A DNA stretch of 64,000 bases from assembly GCA_014238205.1 (NCBI GenBank), contig JABABM010000002.1, positions 1-64,000 of the forward strand. Reading direction: 5' to 3'. The notes under the pieces were generated by a model. The model did no database searches, had not been told where the DNA came from, and saw only the letters and a program-made list of their open reading frames with translations. This document shows positions 8,263 to 17,000 of this stretch, piece by piece (position 1 is the stretch's first letter; every line of letters begins with the position of its first letter). Made by a program: the position numbers and the translations under genes. The DNA comes from Phycisphaerales bacterium (GTDB lineage: Bacteria; Planctomycetota; Phycisphaerae; Phycisphaerales; SM1A02).

Positions 8263-10110
8263 ATGAATATTTCACTCCTGTCCATATTTCTGCTGATGAT
8301 GAGTTCCTCCACGACGCTCGGACAGCAAAACGCCGCCGATGAGTACCTCCAGATCATGGAGTCCTGGGAAGAAGGCGATGAGCAGGCAAAAATCCTGCTC
8401 GATCATCTTCCACCGCACCTTGAGCCCTGCGACGACGCACTTGCCGCGATGCGGACACTCGATCCCATCGACAGGCTGCTGCTGAAGGGAGCCGGCAAGA
8501 AGGAATGTGATTTCGGGATCGACCTCTCTGAAGGACCCGGAGTCCTGCTTCCACACCTTGGCCCGATGATGGGCGTGGCACGCCACACCATCTCGCGGAT
8601 CAACTGGCAGCGGATGCAGGGACATCACGATGAAGCGACGAAAAGGCTGGCGGCCCTCTACACCCTGGCCTTTCACATGGGTCACGAGGGAACCCTCATT
8701 GGTTCTCTCGTTGCGCAAGCCATCTTCACGAAGTGCGATCTATCCCTCGCGATGGGCATCGAGGATGGAAGCATCGGCCCGGCCGAGGCGCGACAGCTGC
8801 TTGGGAAACTGGAAGGCGAGGGTGAAGACCCGTTCGGAACCATCCAGAGCATTCGGAATGAAAAGGAGTTCTTCGGGGGCTGGGTCGAACGGCAGCTCGA
8901 GGAGGCCGTTCAACCGGATGGTTCCATCGTGTTGACCGACGACATGAATGACATCATGTCCACCTTCGAGATGAGCAACCAGGAAGAGTGGATGGTGGCA
9001 TTTCGGAACGCGGACATGGACGGGTACTACAGGTTCATGGACGATTCCATCGAGGCCTTCGAGATGGATGACCCGACTGCTGCACGAGCGAAACTGGCGA
9101 AGATCGAGGAAGCTCTCCTCGAAGACGAGTATGGCGTCTTCGCCAGGATGCTTGCACCCACCATGGGCAGGGTCATGGAACGAACGCACGAGAACACGGA
9201 AGCCCTCGGGGAACGTATTGAACTGCTGAAGGGGATTGCCGGGGAAACCGTCGATCCACTGGATGACGCCAACGCCGCATGGCGGTACATCAGGGCGGCA
9301 CGGATGATCGAGCAACTGTCACCGGAGGACGATCGTTCTGCAGTCCTGGATGAACTGCTCGTTGCTACCCTGATCGAGGAATGCTCTTTCCCGGGGTTTG
9401 ATGAAGGTGCATACCCGCAGCCCGTCGTTCAGCCATGGTCGACGGGCCTCAGTCGATGCTTCGATCTCCTGCTTGACCGGGCACGGGAAGAACTCGATGC
9501 CGGACAGATCGACAACTGCATCTCCCAGCTGGTCGTCGGGCTGGAGATGGCCGCAGATCTCTCCGGCAATCCAAGTCTCGTGGATTCGATCATCTCTCAG
9601 GATGCCGTGACTGACATCCTCGGCGTGGTCGACGAACTGGACTCCTCGGAGCAACTGGATGTCGAGCAGCGGCGATTGCTCCTCGAGGCGGTACGAAGCA
9701 TTCCGGCCCGTGACCCATTCGGGTACATGCAGGCAGCCGATGCATCCCGCAGGCTTGTCTCGACCTACGTCGGGTACTACGACCCACTCGAGAAGCATGC
9801 CGCTTCCTTCCCCACGGACCCCGATGATGTCCTGTACGTACTGGCCTGGTCCGAAAATGCGGTCGAACCATGGGAGCCCTATTCGTTCTGCTGGCCACTG
9901 GTCATCGACTGGCAGATTCTTGAAGGCCAGGTTGATGGCAATGCCGTCCTCGCTGCCCGTTCACATGGAGTCGATGCACGCGAAGCTGCCAAGCTCGATG
10001 TCATGCTGGAACTTGAGCCGGCACGAAACATCGCCCTGCCCACGATCAAGGAACGAAGGCAGAAAGCTGCCACGATGCTCAAGGAATGGAAACGTCGCCT
10101 CGGCCAGTAA
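8263..10110 (+). CDS. Secreted protein of unknown function
   Basis: I do not recognise this 615-residue protein. It starts with a signal peptide (hydrophobic core about residues 3-13, probable cleavage after TTLG near residue 20). The rest is acidic, rich in Glu, Asp, Leu and Ala, with long amphipathic helical stretches and no transmembrane segment. Blocks such as MDGYYRFMDDSIEAFEMDDP (about 257-276) and two later helical regions suggest an all-alpha fold. No catalytic motif was recognised. It is a single-gene unit, divergent from the nitroreductase gene and convergent with the signal peptidase gene. Confidence 0.8.
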   Translation: MNISLLSIFLLMMSSSTTLGQQNAADEYLQIMESWEEGDEQAKILLDHLPPHLEPCDDALAAMRTLDPIDRLLLKGAGKKECDFGIDLSEGPGVLLPHLGPMMGVARHTISRINWQRMQGHHDEATKRLAALYTLAFHMGHEGTLIGSLVAQAIFTKCDLSLAMGIEDGSIGPAEARQLLGKLEGEGEDPFGTIQSIRNEKEFFGGWVERQLEEAVQPDGSIVLTDDMNDIMSTFEMSNQEEWMVAFRNADMDGYYRFMDDSIEAFEMDDPTAARAKLAKIEEALLEDEYGVFARMLAPTMGRVMERTHENTEALGERIELLKGIAGETVDPLDDANAAWRYIRAARMIEQLSPEDDRSAVLDELLVATLIEECSFPGFDEGAYPQPVVQPWSTGLSRCFDLLLDRAREELDAGQIDNCISQLVVGLEMAADLSGNPSLVDSIISQDAVTDILGVVDELDSSEQLDVEQRRLLLEAVRSIPARDPFGYMQAADASRRLVSTYVGYYDPLEKHAASFPTDPDDVLYVLAWSENAVEPWEPYSFCWPLVIDWQILEGQVDGNAVLAARSHGVDAREAAKLDVMLELEPARNIALPTIKERRQKAATMLKEWKRRLGQ

Positions 10111-10113
10111 GGC

Positions 10114-11721
10114 TCAGCGAATGAATCGCATGCGGCCGAAATCTGGAATAAGGCCCATGCCGCCCTTCCTGGCTGAATGCGGCGCCGGGAAGTAGACCAG
10201 CCATGCCTTCCCGATGAGCAGCCGCTGATCCACGACGAATGGATTGGGATTCAACTGCGTTGCGACCATCGGGCTCGGTGGACCCCACAAACGCGAGTCG
10301 AGGGAGCGAGCGGTATTGTCACCCAGCACGAAGTACTCACCTGGGCCAAGAACCGCCAACTTGTCGGGGTGTGTCCCGAAGCCAGGGCTGCCTGGCTGCA
10401 CAAGTGCTTCCTGCCCCGCAACAGGAGCATTCTTCATGGACCGCTGGCTCAGAACAGGTCTCTGGTAAAAGAGATCCCGGTCGACCTGGATGCGGGACAG
10501 ATGGATTGGAGAGCCGTCAAATGTCCAGGTCAACTCCGGAGGAGCTGGACGGGATGCTGCATCGAGCAGAACCCGTGTGGACGTTGATTCGGACCCCTTG
10601 CCACCCACATTGGCCAATCGCTCAACAGGAGTCCAGTTCCAATCGAGACCGACGATCTCCTTCCCGTTGATGGAAATCGACATGGACTGATCCATGCGTT
10701 GAAACACGATGGCACTGGCATGGCCGGCATGCATGGAATTGATGTCAGAAGCACGACGCTCGGCCTTCGACGGATCCCCGGTCGGCCACATCGAGACGGA
10801 AGCGTTTCCTTCATCGATCGTGAACTCGAAGACATGGCTGTCGGCCTTCAGTTGCAGCGAGGTCGTATATCCGTCTTCCCTGGGCTTCATCGTGAAAGCG
10901 ACACGGATGTCCCGCACGGGTGTCAGGCCACGCTGACCCGACGGAGAGATCATGTTGTAATCCGACCAATCATCAATCGGGTACCGGTTGCCATCCCAGG
11001 TCAACACTGCTTTCCCGGAGCCCGACTTTGTCCATGAACCATGCGGACTGATTTCCCACTCCCCTGAAGGAGTACCAACCCATGGTGGCCCACTCCATCG
11101 CCGCGTCCGACGCTCCGGCGTGACTGGCAGCGATGTGGATGTCCAGACTTCCTGCCAGGATTCCCGCTGCACGTGCTCGGGCTTGCGTTGCACGATGAAC
11201 TGGTCATCCCCCGGGCCCTTGACGAAGATGTCACCGTCAACGATCCAGAGGGTTTCGTTGGGCAGACCGATGACTCGCTTGATGTAATTCGCCGATGGCC
11301 CATCGGGAAGTGTCGGATTCTTGAAGACCGAGATGTCGAAGCGATCCGGCTGAAAGAAGGGCCAGATGTACTTGCAGACGAGGATGCGATCACCCAGGCG
11401 TCGCCTGAGAACACCGGCTCCATCCAAGGGCTGACCCCGACCGAGGGCATGGTCCTCGAGACGACCCGGCTCAGGCCGTCCACGGCCCGAGCCATCAAGA
11501 CCGACCGGGACCTCGGTTCCAGTCTGGACCGAGCGAACAAGCCAATGCTCTCCAAGAAGGGTCGGGGCCATGGACCCCGTCGGAATGACGAACCCCTCGA
11601 CAACGAAGCCGCGGAACATCATCGCAAGGACAAAGGCAACGATCAGGGACTGGATGGTGTCCACGAAGCCGCCTTCCCTTGCCCCGGAACCTGATTCTCG
11701 TGTTGGATTGCCCTGTGCCAT
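10114..11721 (-). CDS. lepB: Signal peptidase I with a large inserted domain
   Basis: Removes signal peptides from exported proteins at the inner membrane. The 535-residue protein has one N-terminal transmembrane helix (about 22-42), the catalytic Ser50 in PTGSMAPT, the general-base Lys148 in YIKRVIGLPNE, and the box E segment LGDNTARSLDSR at about 466-477. Normal enzymes are 200-350 residues long. Here about 285 residues (roughly 170-457) are inserted between the Lys box and box E. The insert contains beta-rich segments such as ADSHVFEFTIDEGNASVSMW that recall a LamG/concanavalin-like sandwich. The frame through the Arg/Gly-rich stretch at residues 75-110 was checked and needs no frameshift. 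A TAGGAT lies 10 nt upstream of the ATG. Confidence 0.9.
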   Translation of the reverse strand: MAQGNPTRESGSGAREGGFVDTIQSLIVAFVLAMMFRGFVVEGFVIPTGSMAPTLLGEHWLVRSVQTGTEVPVGLDGSGRGRPEPGRLEDHALGRGQPLDGAGVLRRRLGDRILVCKYIWPFFQPDRFDISVFKNPTLPDGPSANYIKRVIGLPNETLWIVDGDIFVKGPGDDQFIVQRKPEHVQRESWQEVWTSTSLPVTPERRTRRWSGPPWVGTPSGEWEISPHGSWTKSGSGKAVLTWDGNRYPIDDWSDYNMISPSGQRGLTPVRDIRVAFTMKPREDGYTTSLQLKADSHVFEFTIDEGNASVSMWPTGDPSKAERRASDINSMHAGHASAIVFQRMDQSMSISINGKEIVGLDWNWTPVERLANVGGKGSESTSTRVLLDAASRPAPPELTWTFDGSPIHLSRIQVDRDLFYQRPVLSQRSMKNAPVAGQEALVQPGSPGFGTHPDKLAVLGPGEYFVLGDNTARSLDSRLWGPPSPMVATQLNPNPFVVDQRLLIGKAWLVYFPAPHSARKGGMGLIPDFGRMRFIR

Positions 11722-11731
11722 TGTCGTGGGA

Positions 11732-11737
11732 ATCCTA
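11732..11737 (-). promoter_or_regulatory. Candidate -10 element of lepB
   Basis: On the minus strand, TAGGAT lies 10 nt before the lepB ATG with no Shine-Dalgarno between, giving a predicted leader of about three bases. Confidence 0.35.
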
Positions 11738-11748
11738 GCAGGCTTGGC

Positions 11749-13011
11749 TCACTCGGCGGGCGTGGAACTTCCAGATCCTCCCTTGCCCTTCCTGCGACGA
11801 CGGCGACGCTTTTTTCGTGGACCCTTCCTGGTTGCTTCACCACTGGAGGATGCGTCTGGCTTCGGAGTCCCGGATTGACCCTCGGCTTTCTGATTCTTCC
11901 TTCGCCTTCGCTTTCGCTTTCGCTTCTTCTTCCCACCACCTGGCTCCTCCTGCCCGGTCCTTCGCCGTACTTCATCTTCATCCATTCCTCGAAGGGGGTC
12001 GATGGCCGCCTCCTCGGCAAGACGGCGAGCCGTATCTCCAGGCCGTGGGCAGGTCTCGGGATCCAGCAGTTCCTCGAGTGGAACAGCGATCTCGGAGTTG
12101 TCGTGTTCCAGCTGCACGAGGACAAGCTGCGTCAGGATCTTCGTGTCCTTGACAAGCCCGGGTCCTTCAAGCGTTCCGACCCTGGTCTTCCTGTGCGGCA
12201 GGTTCTTCTTGAGGTCCCTGTAGGTTTCATCTTCATATCGAAGGCAGCACATGAGTCGCCCGCATCGTCCGGAGATCTTCAGGGGATCAAGTGTGGCCTT
12301 CTGCACCTTCGCTGATCGCATTGATACCGGCTTGAGCACCTTGAGGAAATTCTGGCAGCAACAGTGCTGACCACACCGCTCGTAGTCGGCTGTCAAGCGT
12401 GCCTCGTCGCGGGCTCCGACCTGGCGCATCTCTATTCGAGCCGTGAACTCGGCCGCAAGATCACGAACCAGTTCACGGAAGTCAACTCGTTCTTCAGCCA
12501 TGTAGTAGAAGGTGACGACTTCGCCCCCGAGAATCGGCTCCGCAGCAACGTACTTCAACTCGATGTTGTAGAAGGTGACCAGTTCCTTGAAGATTCGTTC
12601 GTGTCGCTGCAACTCGGTTTGCTGCTGCTCATGGGCATGCAGGTCCTCGGGCGTTGCAATTCGGAGCACCCGACCCTTCGTATGAAACGGATAGTCCTTG
12701 CCACCAGACCGATCGATGTAGTCCAGCATCTCCTGGCGGGATATCGATTTGCCACACCCGGCGTTCGAACAGCTTGTCGTTACGGCCTCGGCCAGTTCCA
12801 TGCCCCTGTGTGTCCGTACGACGAGTTTCGAACCACACCCGGGTTTCAGATCGAGGGTATTCCTGTATTCCCCGATCATCTTCATGTGCCCGAACCGGAC
12901 GACGATGCTCTCGGGCGTCTCGATTGCAGCATGCTGCTCCTCGAGGGTCAGGGCATCGCGGTTCGCCGGATCGGCATCCGCTTCAAAGACGGGCAATGGG
13001 GTAATGGGCAT
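11749..13011 (-). CDS. ricT: PSP1-domain protein of the RicT/YaaT family with a basic tail
   Basis: RicT (YaaT) in Firmicutes is part of an Fe-S-linked complex that directs RNase Y to specific mRNAs. This 420-residue homologue carries the PSP1 core with signature cysteines in CGQHCCCQNFLK and SGRCGRLMCCLRYE (about 212-260). The first ~35 residues are acidic and extra cysteines occur at about 82-88. The last ~70 residues are a low-complexity Lys/Arg-rich tail (KKKRKRKRRRRK and KKRRRRRRKGK blocks) not typical of RicT. That tail suggests RNA or ribosome binding, which is inference. No ricA, ricF or rny gene is nearby. No clear Shine-Dalgarno or TANNNT precedes the ATG, so the start is less certain. 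Confidence 0.85.
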   Translation of the reverse strand: MPITPLPVFEADADPANRDALTLEEQHAAIETPESIVVRFGHMKMIGEYRNTLDLKPGCGSKLVVRTHRGMELAEAVTTSCSNAGCGKSISRQEMLDYIDRSGGKDYPFHTKGRVLRIATPEDLHAHEQQQTELQRHERIFKELVTFYNIELKYVAAEPILGGEVVTFYYMAEERVDFRELVRDLAAEFTARIEMRQVGARDEARLTADYERCGQHCCCQNFLKVLKPVSMRSAKVQKATLDPLKISGRCGRLMCCLRYEDETYRDLKKNLPHRKTRVGTLEGPGLVKDTKILTQLVLVQLEHDNSEIAVPLEELLDPETCPRPGDTARRLAEEAAIDPLRGMDEDEVRRRTGQEEPGGGKKKRKRKRRRRKNQKAEGQSGTPKPDASSSGEATRKGPRKKRRRRRRKGKGGSGSSTPAE

Positions 13012-13140
13012 TGATGGATGCGTCGCGACACTCCCGACGTTGTCGGTTGTCGCATGAAGTGAGTTGGCTGCCAGGAAGGGGGGATCCGCTGGTTCGCCTG
13101 GCCGGACCGCGGTTTCAACGCATCATATGCACCTTGAGTA

Positions 13141-13146
13141 TATCCT
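13141..13146 (+). promoter_or_regulatory. Candidate -10 element of the PH-domain gene
   Basis: TATCCT lies 8 nt before the ATG at 13155, inside an AT-richer TATATCCT stretch. No Shine-Dalgarno is visible. This position also argues against the upstream in-frame ATGs. Confidence 0.4.
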
Positions 13147-13154
13147 CTGCCACC

Positions 13155-13697
13155 ATGGTGGAACACAAGATTCTTGCTGAAGCCGAGTTTACGAAGAAAG
13201 CCTGCACCTACTGGCTTCTCAGTGGTGGCGTGCTCCTTCTTGTCTGTGTCGTCACGATCCCTCTCCTGCCGTTCTGGTTCATCTTCGGGATGATGATTAC
13301 GGGAAAGTACCTCGAGCACATGGGCTGCACCCTCACTGAAAAAACACTGATCGTCCGGAAAGGCATGTTCAACCGGATCGAGAAGACCATCCCCCTCGAG
13401 AAGATCACGGACCTGGGTTTGAAGCAGGGCCCCATCATGCGCAGCATGGACCTCCACGCCTTGACCGTGGAGACGGCAGGCTCTTCGGGTGGCGGCGCTG
13501 GTGGAGCACTCGTATCGCTCATCGGCATCAAGGACACGATTGGATTCCGGAACAAGGTCCTCGCCCAGCGTGATCTGCTCAACTCGGGCAAAGCTCTGGA
13601 ACAGGCTCCTCCCTCCGCCATCCCCGGTGATAATGGCGTGCTTGACGACATACGGGACACGCTGCACCGCATCGAAGATGCAATCAAGCAGTCCTGA
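13155..13697 (+). CDS. Bacterial PH-domain (YdbS/bPH2-like) membrane protein
   Basis: Predicted membrane protein of 180 residues. A hydrophobic hairpin at about 20-52 is followed by a bPH2-like domain with the pattern LTEKTLIVRKGMFNRIEKTIPLEKITDL, where a strand-turn-strand leads into 'I-LEKITD'. A Gly-rich loop and a short amphipathic C-terminal helix follow. Family members (DUF304) are usually small envelope proteins of unknown role. The frame is open from 13011, but residues encoded before 13155 look non-coding and a -10-like TATCCT sits 8 nt before this ATG. It is divergent from the RicT-like gene. Confidence 0.8.
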   Translation: MVEHKILAEAEFTKKACTYWLLSGGVLLLVCVVTIPLLPFWFIFGMMITGKYLEHMGCTLTEKTLIVRKGMFNRIEKTIPLEKITDLGLKQGPIMRSMDLHALTVETAGSSGGGAGGALVSLIGIKDTIGFRNKVLAQRDLLNSGKALEQAPPSAIPGDNGVLDDIRDTLHRIEDAIKQS

Positions 13698-13745
13698 ATC
13701 GAATTCACTTGCCTGCCACCCAAGCCCGTGCTCCAATGAAGGGCC

Positions 13746-16382
13746 ATGTCGATGCTTGGAACCATTGTGTTGATTGCCGGACTGGGGTTCGCACCCCCGT
13801 TGTCGCCCCAGGAAGGTGCGACCGGGATGTATCAACTTGATGCGGAATCACTCGACGAGTTGACCGGTGCCCCCGTCTCGCTCCAGATGCGGATGGGAGA
13901 GCAAGATCGCCTGCTTCAACTTGAACGGTTCGCCCTTGTCGACGAGAGAACACGATTCGTCGTCAACTCCGGTAAAGGCGGGGATCGGCATCTCCATTTC
14001 GATCCATCCTCGATCACCCTGCTTCGGGGGACCATCGACGGCAAGGATGGAAACATGGTCTACCTGGCCATCGGTCCGCGTGGTGCACTTGGAACCGCAC
14101 TGCTTGATGGAGACGCCTGGGTGCTTGCGCCACGGGATGGACGCAAGGGCCTGGTTCAAAATGGACTTCAATGGCAACGGGCCCTGCACGCTGGGCAACC
14201 TCCACTGGGAGTTCCTGTCTGCGGAGCCCGGGGACAACAACAACCTCTGCCGGGCATGCGAGGACTTGGCGTCAACCTCGGTCGCCTTCGGCTGGATCTT
14301 GCTGTCGAGACGGATTACGAATACCTGGAACTCTTCTCCGGCGACCTCGATGCAGCCTCCGCCTACGTCGTAGCGCTCTACGGGGCCGTCGCCGCGATCT
14401 ATGAACGCGATGTCGATGTTGAAATGGTGCTGACCTTCGTCCGGCTCTGGGATACGCCCGATGACCTGTTCAATGACGATGATCCCCTCGTTCCCTTCCG
14501 CAACTACTGGAATGCGAACATGCAGGAGGTCGATCGTGATCTTGCCCAGTTCCTGACCGGACGGACGAACCTCCCCTACGGGGGTGTTGCCTATGTGTCC
14601 GCAACCTGCTCCGAAATCGCCTACTCCGTCTCCGGCTACACCCTTGGATCCTTCTATTCAACAACTGAACCTGGATTCGGCAATTGGGACATCGTCGTGT
14701 CCTCGCATGAACTGGGCCACAACTGCGGCACGTATCACACGCATGACTACGGGATCGACAACTGCGCTGGTGGAGACATCAATCGTGGCTCGATCATGAG
14801 CTACTGCCATACGACAACGGGTGGCAACTCCAACATCGACCTGCGATTTCACGTCATCACCCAGGATGCCATGCACGAGCATCTGGGAACTTCCTCATGC
14901 CTGCTCCCGGACTGCAATGGCAACGGGCAGGGAGATCAACTGGACATCATGCTGGGCTTCAGCGTTGATTACAACCTGAACAACATCCCGGATGAATGCG
15001 AGGATTGCAACGGCAACGGTGAATACGACTCCGATGATGTCGCCAAGGGCACCAGCGCCGATGTCGATGGCGATGGTTTCCCGGACGAATGCCAGGCGGA
15101 CTGCAATGGCAACGGCATTCCCGATTCCCATGACATCCTCGAGGGAACGAGCACGGACCTCTGGGGCAACGGTATTCCCGACGAGTGCGAAGAAGACTGT
15201 GATGGTGACGGAACAAGCGACTACAACCAGATTCAGGCCGACATGACCCTGGACCTGAATCGCAATGCCGTGCTCGACGACTGCGAAGATTGCGATGGAG
15301 ACGGAACGACCGACCACGTGCAGTTGCAGGGCAGCGGGTCACTGTGGATTGCCGGCACAGGGGATGGCGAAGTCAAGGCCTTCCACCCCGCAAGCGGAGT
15401 TCCGATCGCTTCTACTTCGAATCCAACTCCTTCCAACGGTCGAGACGTACTCTTGACCGAGGATGATCTGCTTGTCTCTGATGGTGATGGAAATGCCGTG
15501 GCCATATTCGATCGCATCACTGGTGTCTACGACACCGTGCTCGAAGGTGGACTCAATGCGCCCGAGGGCATGGCCCTTGATGGCGATGGACACCTGCTGG
15601 TGGTCTCGCGTGGAACAGGCAGCGTTGAACGCTTCGACCTGGAATCACGTTCACACATGGGCTCGGCCATCGCCGCAGGCACCGGGGGCCTGGACCAGCC
15701 ACGAGGCATCCTCCTGCCTGGAGATGGAACGATCCTCGTAACGAGCTTTGACAACCGGGTGCTCGAGTTCGACCTGGGGGGCCAGTTCATTCGAGCGTTG
15801 ATCCCGGGTGGACACATAGAACTTGTTGATCCTCGTGGCATGGTGATGCGTCCGAGTGGGACCCTGCTTGTAACGAGCCACGGCACGAACAGCATCATTG
15901 AATATGATCGCCAGAGCGGGGAATACCTCGGTCGATTTGACCGGGGAGGCCTTCCCACCGGGTACTGGGGTCTGGGCCAGCCCTGGGCACTTCGAATTGG
16001 TCCCGATGGTGATGTCTACGTTTCAACCCATGGCGCAAACACCGCCGTGCAGGTCTACGAGGAAACAACCGGTCTCTTCAAGCGACGCTTCTACATTCTC
16101 TCGCAGTTGATCCCGGCACCAACCGGGTTCGATTTCGCTCCACCCATCGAGGGGGACTGCGATGGCAGCCTCGTTCTTGATTCCTGCGAGATCGCTTCGG
16201 GAATCCACGATGACGACAATGGCAATGGCATTCCCGACATCTGTGAATGCGCCGCCGACCTGTCCGGCGATGGTGTCGTGGGCGTTGACTACCTGCTGCT
16301 TGTCATTGCAGGCTGGGGCGACCCCTACGACGTCGACGACCTGCTGGATGTCATCCAGTCCTGGGGCCCCTGCGAGAACTGA
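13746..16382 (+). CDS. Secreted metalloprotease with EF-hand-like repeats, beta-propeller and dockerin-like tail
   Basis: Predicted extracellular zinc endopeptidase of 878 residues. A short signal peptide is followed by a propeptide-like region and a metzincin domain with the site HELGHNCGTYH at 321-331 (zinc His321, His325, His331; Glu322), resembling the reprolysin/M12B group. Residues ~389-525 carry DCNGNG-x-PD and DCDGDG repeats (calcium-binding, thrombospondin type 3-like). Residues ~530-800 are NHL/SMP-30-like propeller blades with GMALDGDGHLLVVSRG-type repeats. The last ~40 residues (DLSGDGVVGVDYLLLVIAGWG) are the dockerin-like module seen in Phycisphaerae secreted proteins. An AAGGG Shine-Dalgarno precedes ATG 13746. 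A paralogue lies at 19357-22116. Confidence 0.88.
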   Translation: MSMLGTIVLIAGLGFAPPLSPQEGATGMYQLDAESLDELTGAPVSLQMRMGEQDRLLQLERFALVDERTRFVVNSGKGGDRHLHFDPSSITLLRGTIDGKDGNMVYLAIGPRGALGTALLDGDAWVLAPRDGRKGLVQNGLQWQRALHAGQPPLGVPVCGARGQQQPLPGMRGLGVNLGRLRLDLAVETDYEYLELFSGDLDAASAYVVALYGAVAAIYERDVDVEMVLTFVRLWDTPDDLFNDDDPLVPFRNYWNANMQEVDRDLAQFLTGRTNLPYGGVAYVSATCSEIAYSVSGYTLGSFYSTTEPGFGNWDIVVSSHELGHNCGTYHTHDYGIDNCAGGDINRGSIMSYCHTTTGGNSNIDLRFHVITQDAMHEHLGTSSCLLPDCNGNGQGDQLDIMLGFSVDYNLNNIPDECEDCNGNGEYDSDDVAKGTSADVDGDGFPDECQADCNGNGIPDSHDILEGTSTDLWGNGIPDECEEDCDGDGTSDYNQIQADMTLDLNRNAVLDDCEDCDGDGTTDHVQLQGSGSLWIAGTGDGEVKAFHPASGVPIASTSNPTPSNGRDVLLTEDDLLVSDGDGNAVAIFDRITGVYDTVLEGGLNAPEGMALDGDGHLLVVSRGTGSVERFDLESRSHMGSAIAAGTGGLDQPRGILLPGDGTILVTSFDNRVLEFDLGGQFIRALIPGGHIELVDPRGMVMRPSGTLLVTSHGTNSIIEYDRQSGEYLGRFDRGGLPTGYWGLGQPWALRIGPDGDVYVSTHGANTAVQVYEETTGLFKRRFYILSQLIPAPTGFDFAPPIEGDCDGSLVLDSCEIASGIHDDDNGNGIPDICECAADLSGDGVVGVDYLLLVIAGWGDPYDVDDLLDVIQSWGPCEN

Positions 16383-16383
16383 A

Positions 16384-16959
16384 TCAGCCCGATGCTCCGG
16401 GGTCGAGCCCGAGGTGGCCGGCTTCTTCACGCAGCGCGTCGATACAGAACTGGATGTGCTCCGTTGGATCCACTCCCAGTTCCTCCATGGCCAGGCGAAT
16501 GTCCTCCCGGTCGCATCCAGCGGCGAAGTTGTCGATCTTCAACTTCTTCTTGACCGACTTGGGAGCCAGGTCGGCGATGCCGTTGGGCCGCACCTTGCAG
16601 CAGGCGACGATGAAGCCCGACAACTCGTCGACCGCGAACAGGGTCTTTGCCATGTCCGTCTCCCGGGGCGTGCCGCTGTAGGTGGCATGACCGAGGATGG
16701 CATCGAGGATTTCCTCATCGACATCGCCCCGTGCACGCAGGTGCTCGATGCCCACGAAGGGGTGCTCCTCGGTCGTGGGATGCTTCTCGTAGTCCATGTC
16801 GTGCAGCAGCCCGGCAATTCGCCATCGCTCCTCCTGCTCAGGGGCATGGACCCCAGCCGCAGCTCCCATGCAGATCGAGACGCATTCCATGTGGATACGC
16901 AGTGCAGGGTTTTCGACCCATTCGTGCATCAGTTCGCGGGCGCTGGCAAGGTCAAGCAT
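16384..16959 (-). CDS. HD-domain hydrolase
   Basis: Cytoplasmic metal-dependent phosphohydrolase candidate of 191 residues. The HD-domain ligands are visible: His in RIHMECVS, the HD pair in LLHDMDYEKHP, a further His-His element (EEHPFVGIEHL, GHATYSG) and a later Asp in AVDELSGF. The sequence resembles stand-alone HDIG-like proteins often annotated only as hydrolases, so the substrate is unknown. The gene ends one base from the metalloprotease stop. It is divergent from the MFS gene, and a TACTAT hexamer lies 6 nt before its ATG. Confidence 0.85.
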   Translation of the reverse strand: MLDLASARELMHEWVENPALRIHMECVSICMGAAAGVHAPEQEERWRIAGLLHDMDYEKHPTTEEHPFVGIEHLRARGDVDEEILDAILGHATYSGTPRETDMAKTLFAVDELSGFIVACCKVRPNGIADLAPKSVKKKLKIDNFAAGCDREDIRLAMEELGVDPTEHIQFCIDALREEAGHLGLDPGASG

Positions 16960-16965
16960 GACTGC

Positions 16966-16972
16966 ATAGTAT
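16966..16972. promoter_or_regulatory. Overlapping bidirectional -10 (ATAGTAT)
   Basis: On the minus strand TACTAT (16971-16966) lies 6 nt before the HD gene ATG. On the plus strand TAGTAT (16967-16972) would serve the MFS gene with a leader of about 22 nt carrying GAGG. Both reads share the same near-symmetric 7 bases. Confidence 0.4.
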
Positions 16973-17000
16973 CGGCACGCTCAAACCCGAGGACCTCTCC

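Noticed and set aside
11380-11580. Possible frameshift in signal peptidase I at the Arg/Gly-rich stretch
   Set aside because: The reverse complement was read through in one frame from PTGSMAPTLLG to LGDRILVCKY without a break. The odd composition is in-frame.
14900-16380. Tandem DNA repeat or CRISPR-like array in the protease genes
   Set aside because: The repeated GAYTGCAAYGGCAAC-type words encode the DCNGNG protein repeats; spacing and spacers fit calcium-binding repeats, not CRISPR.
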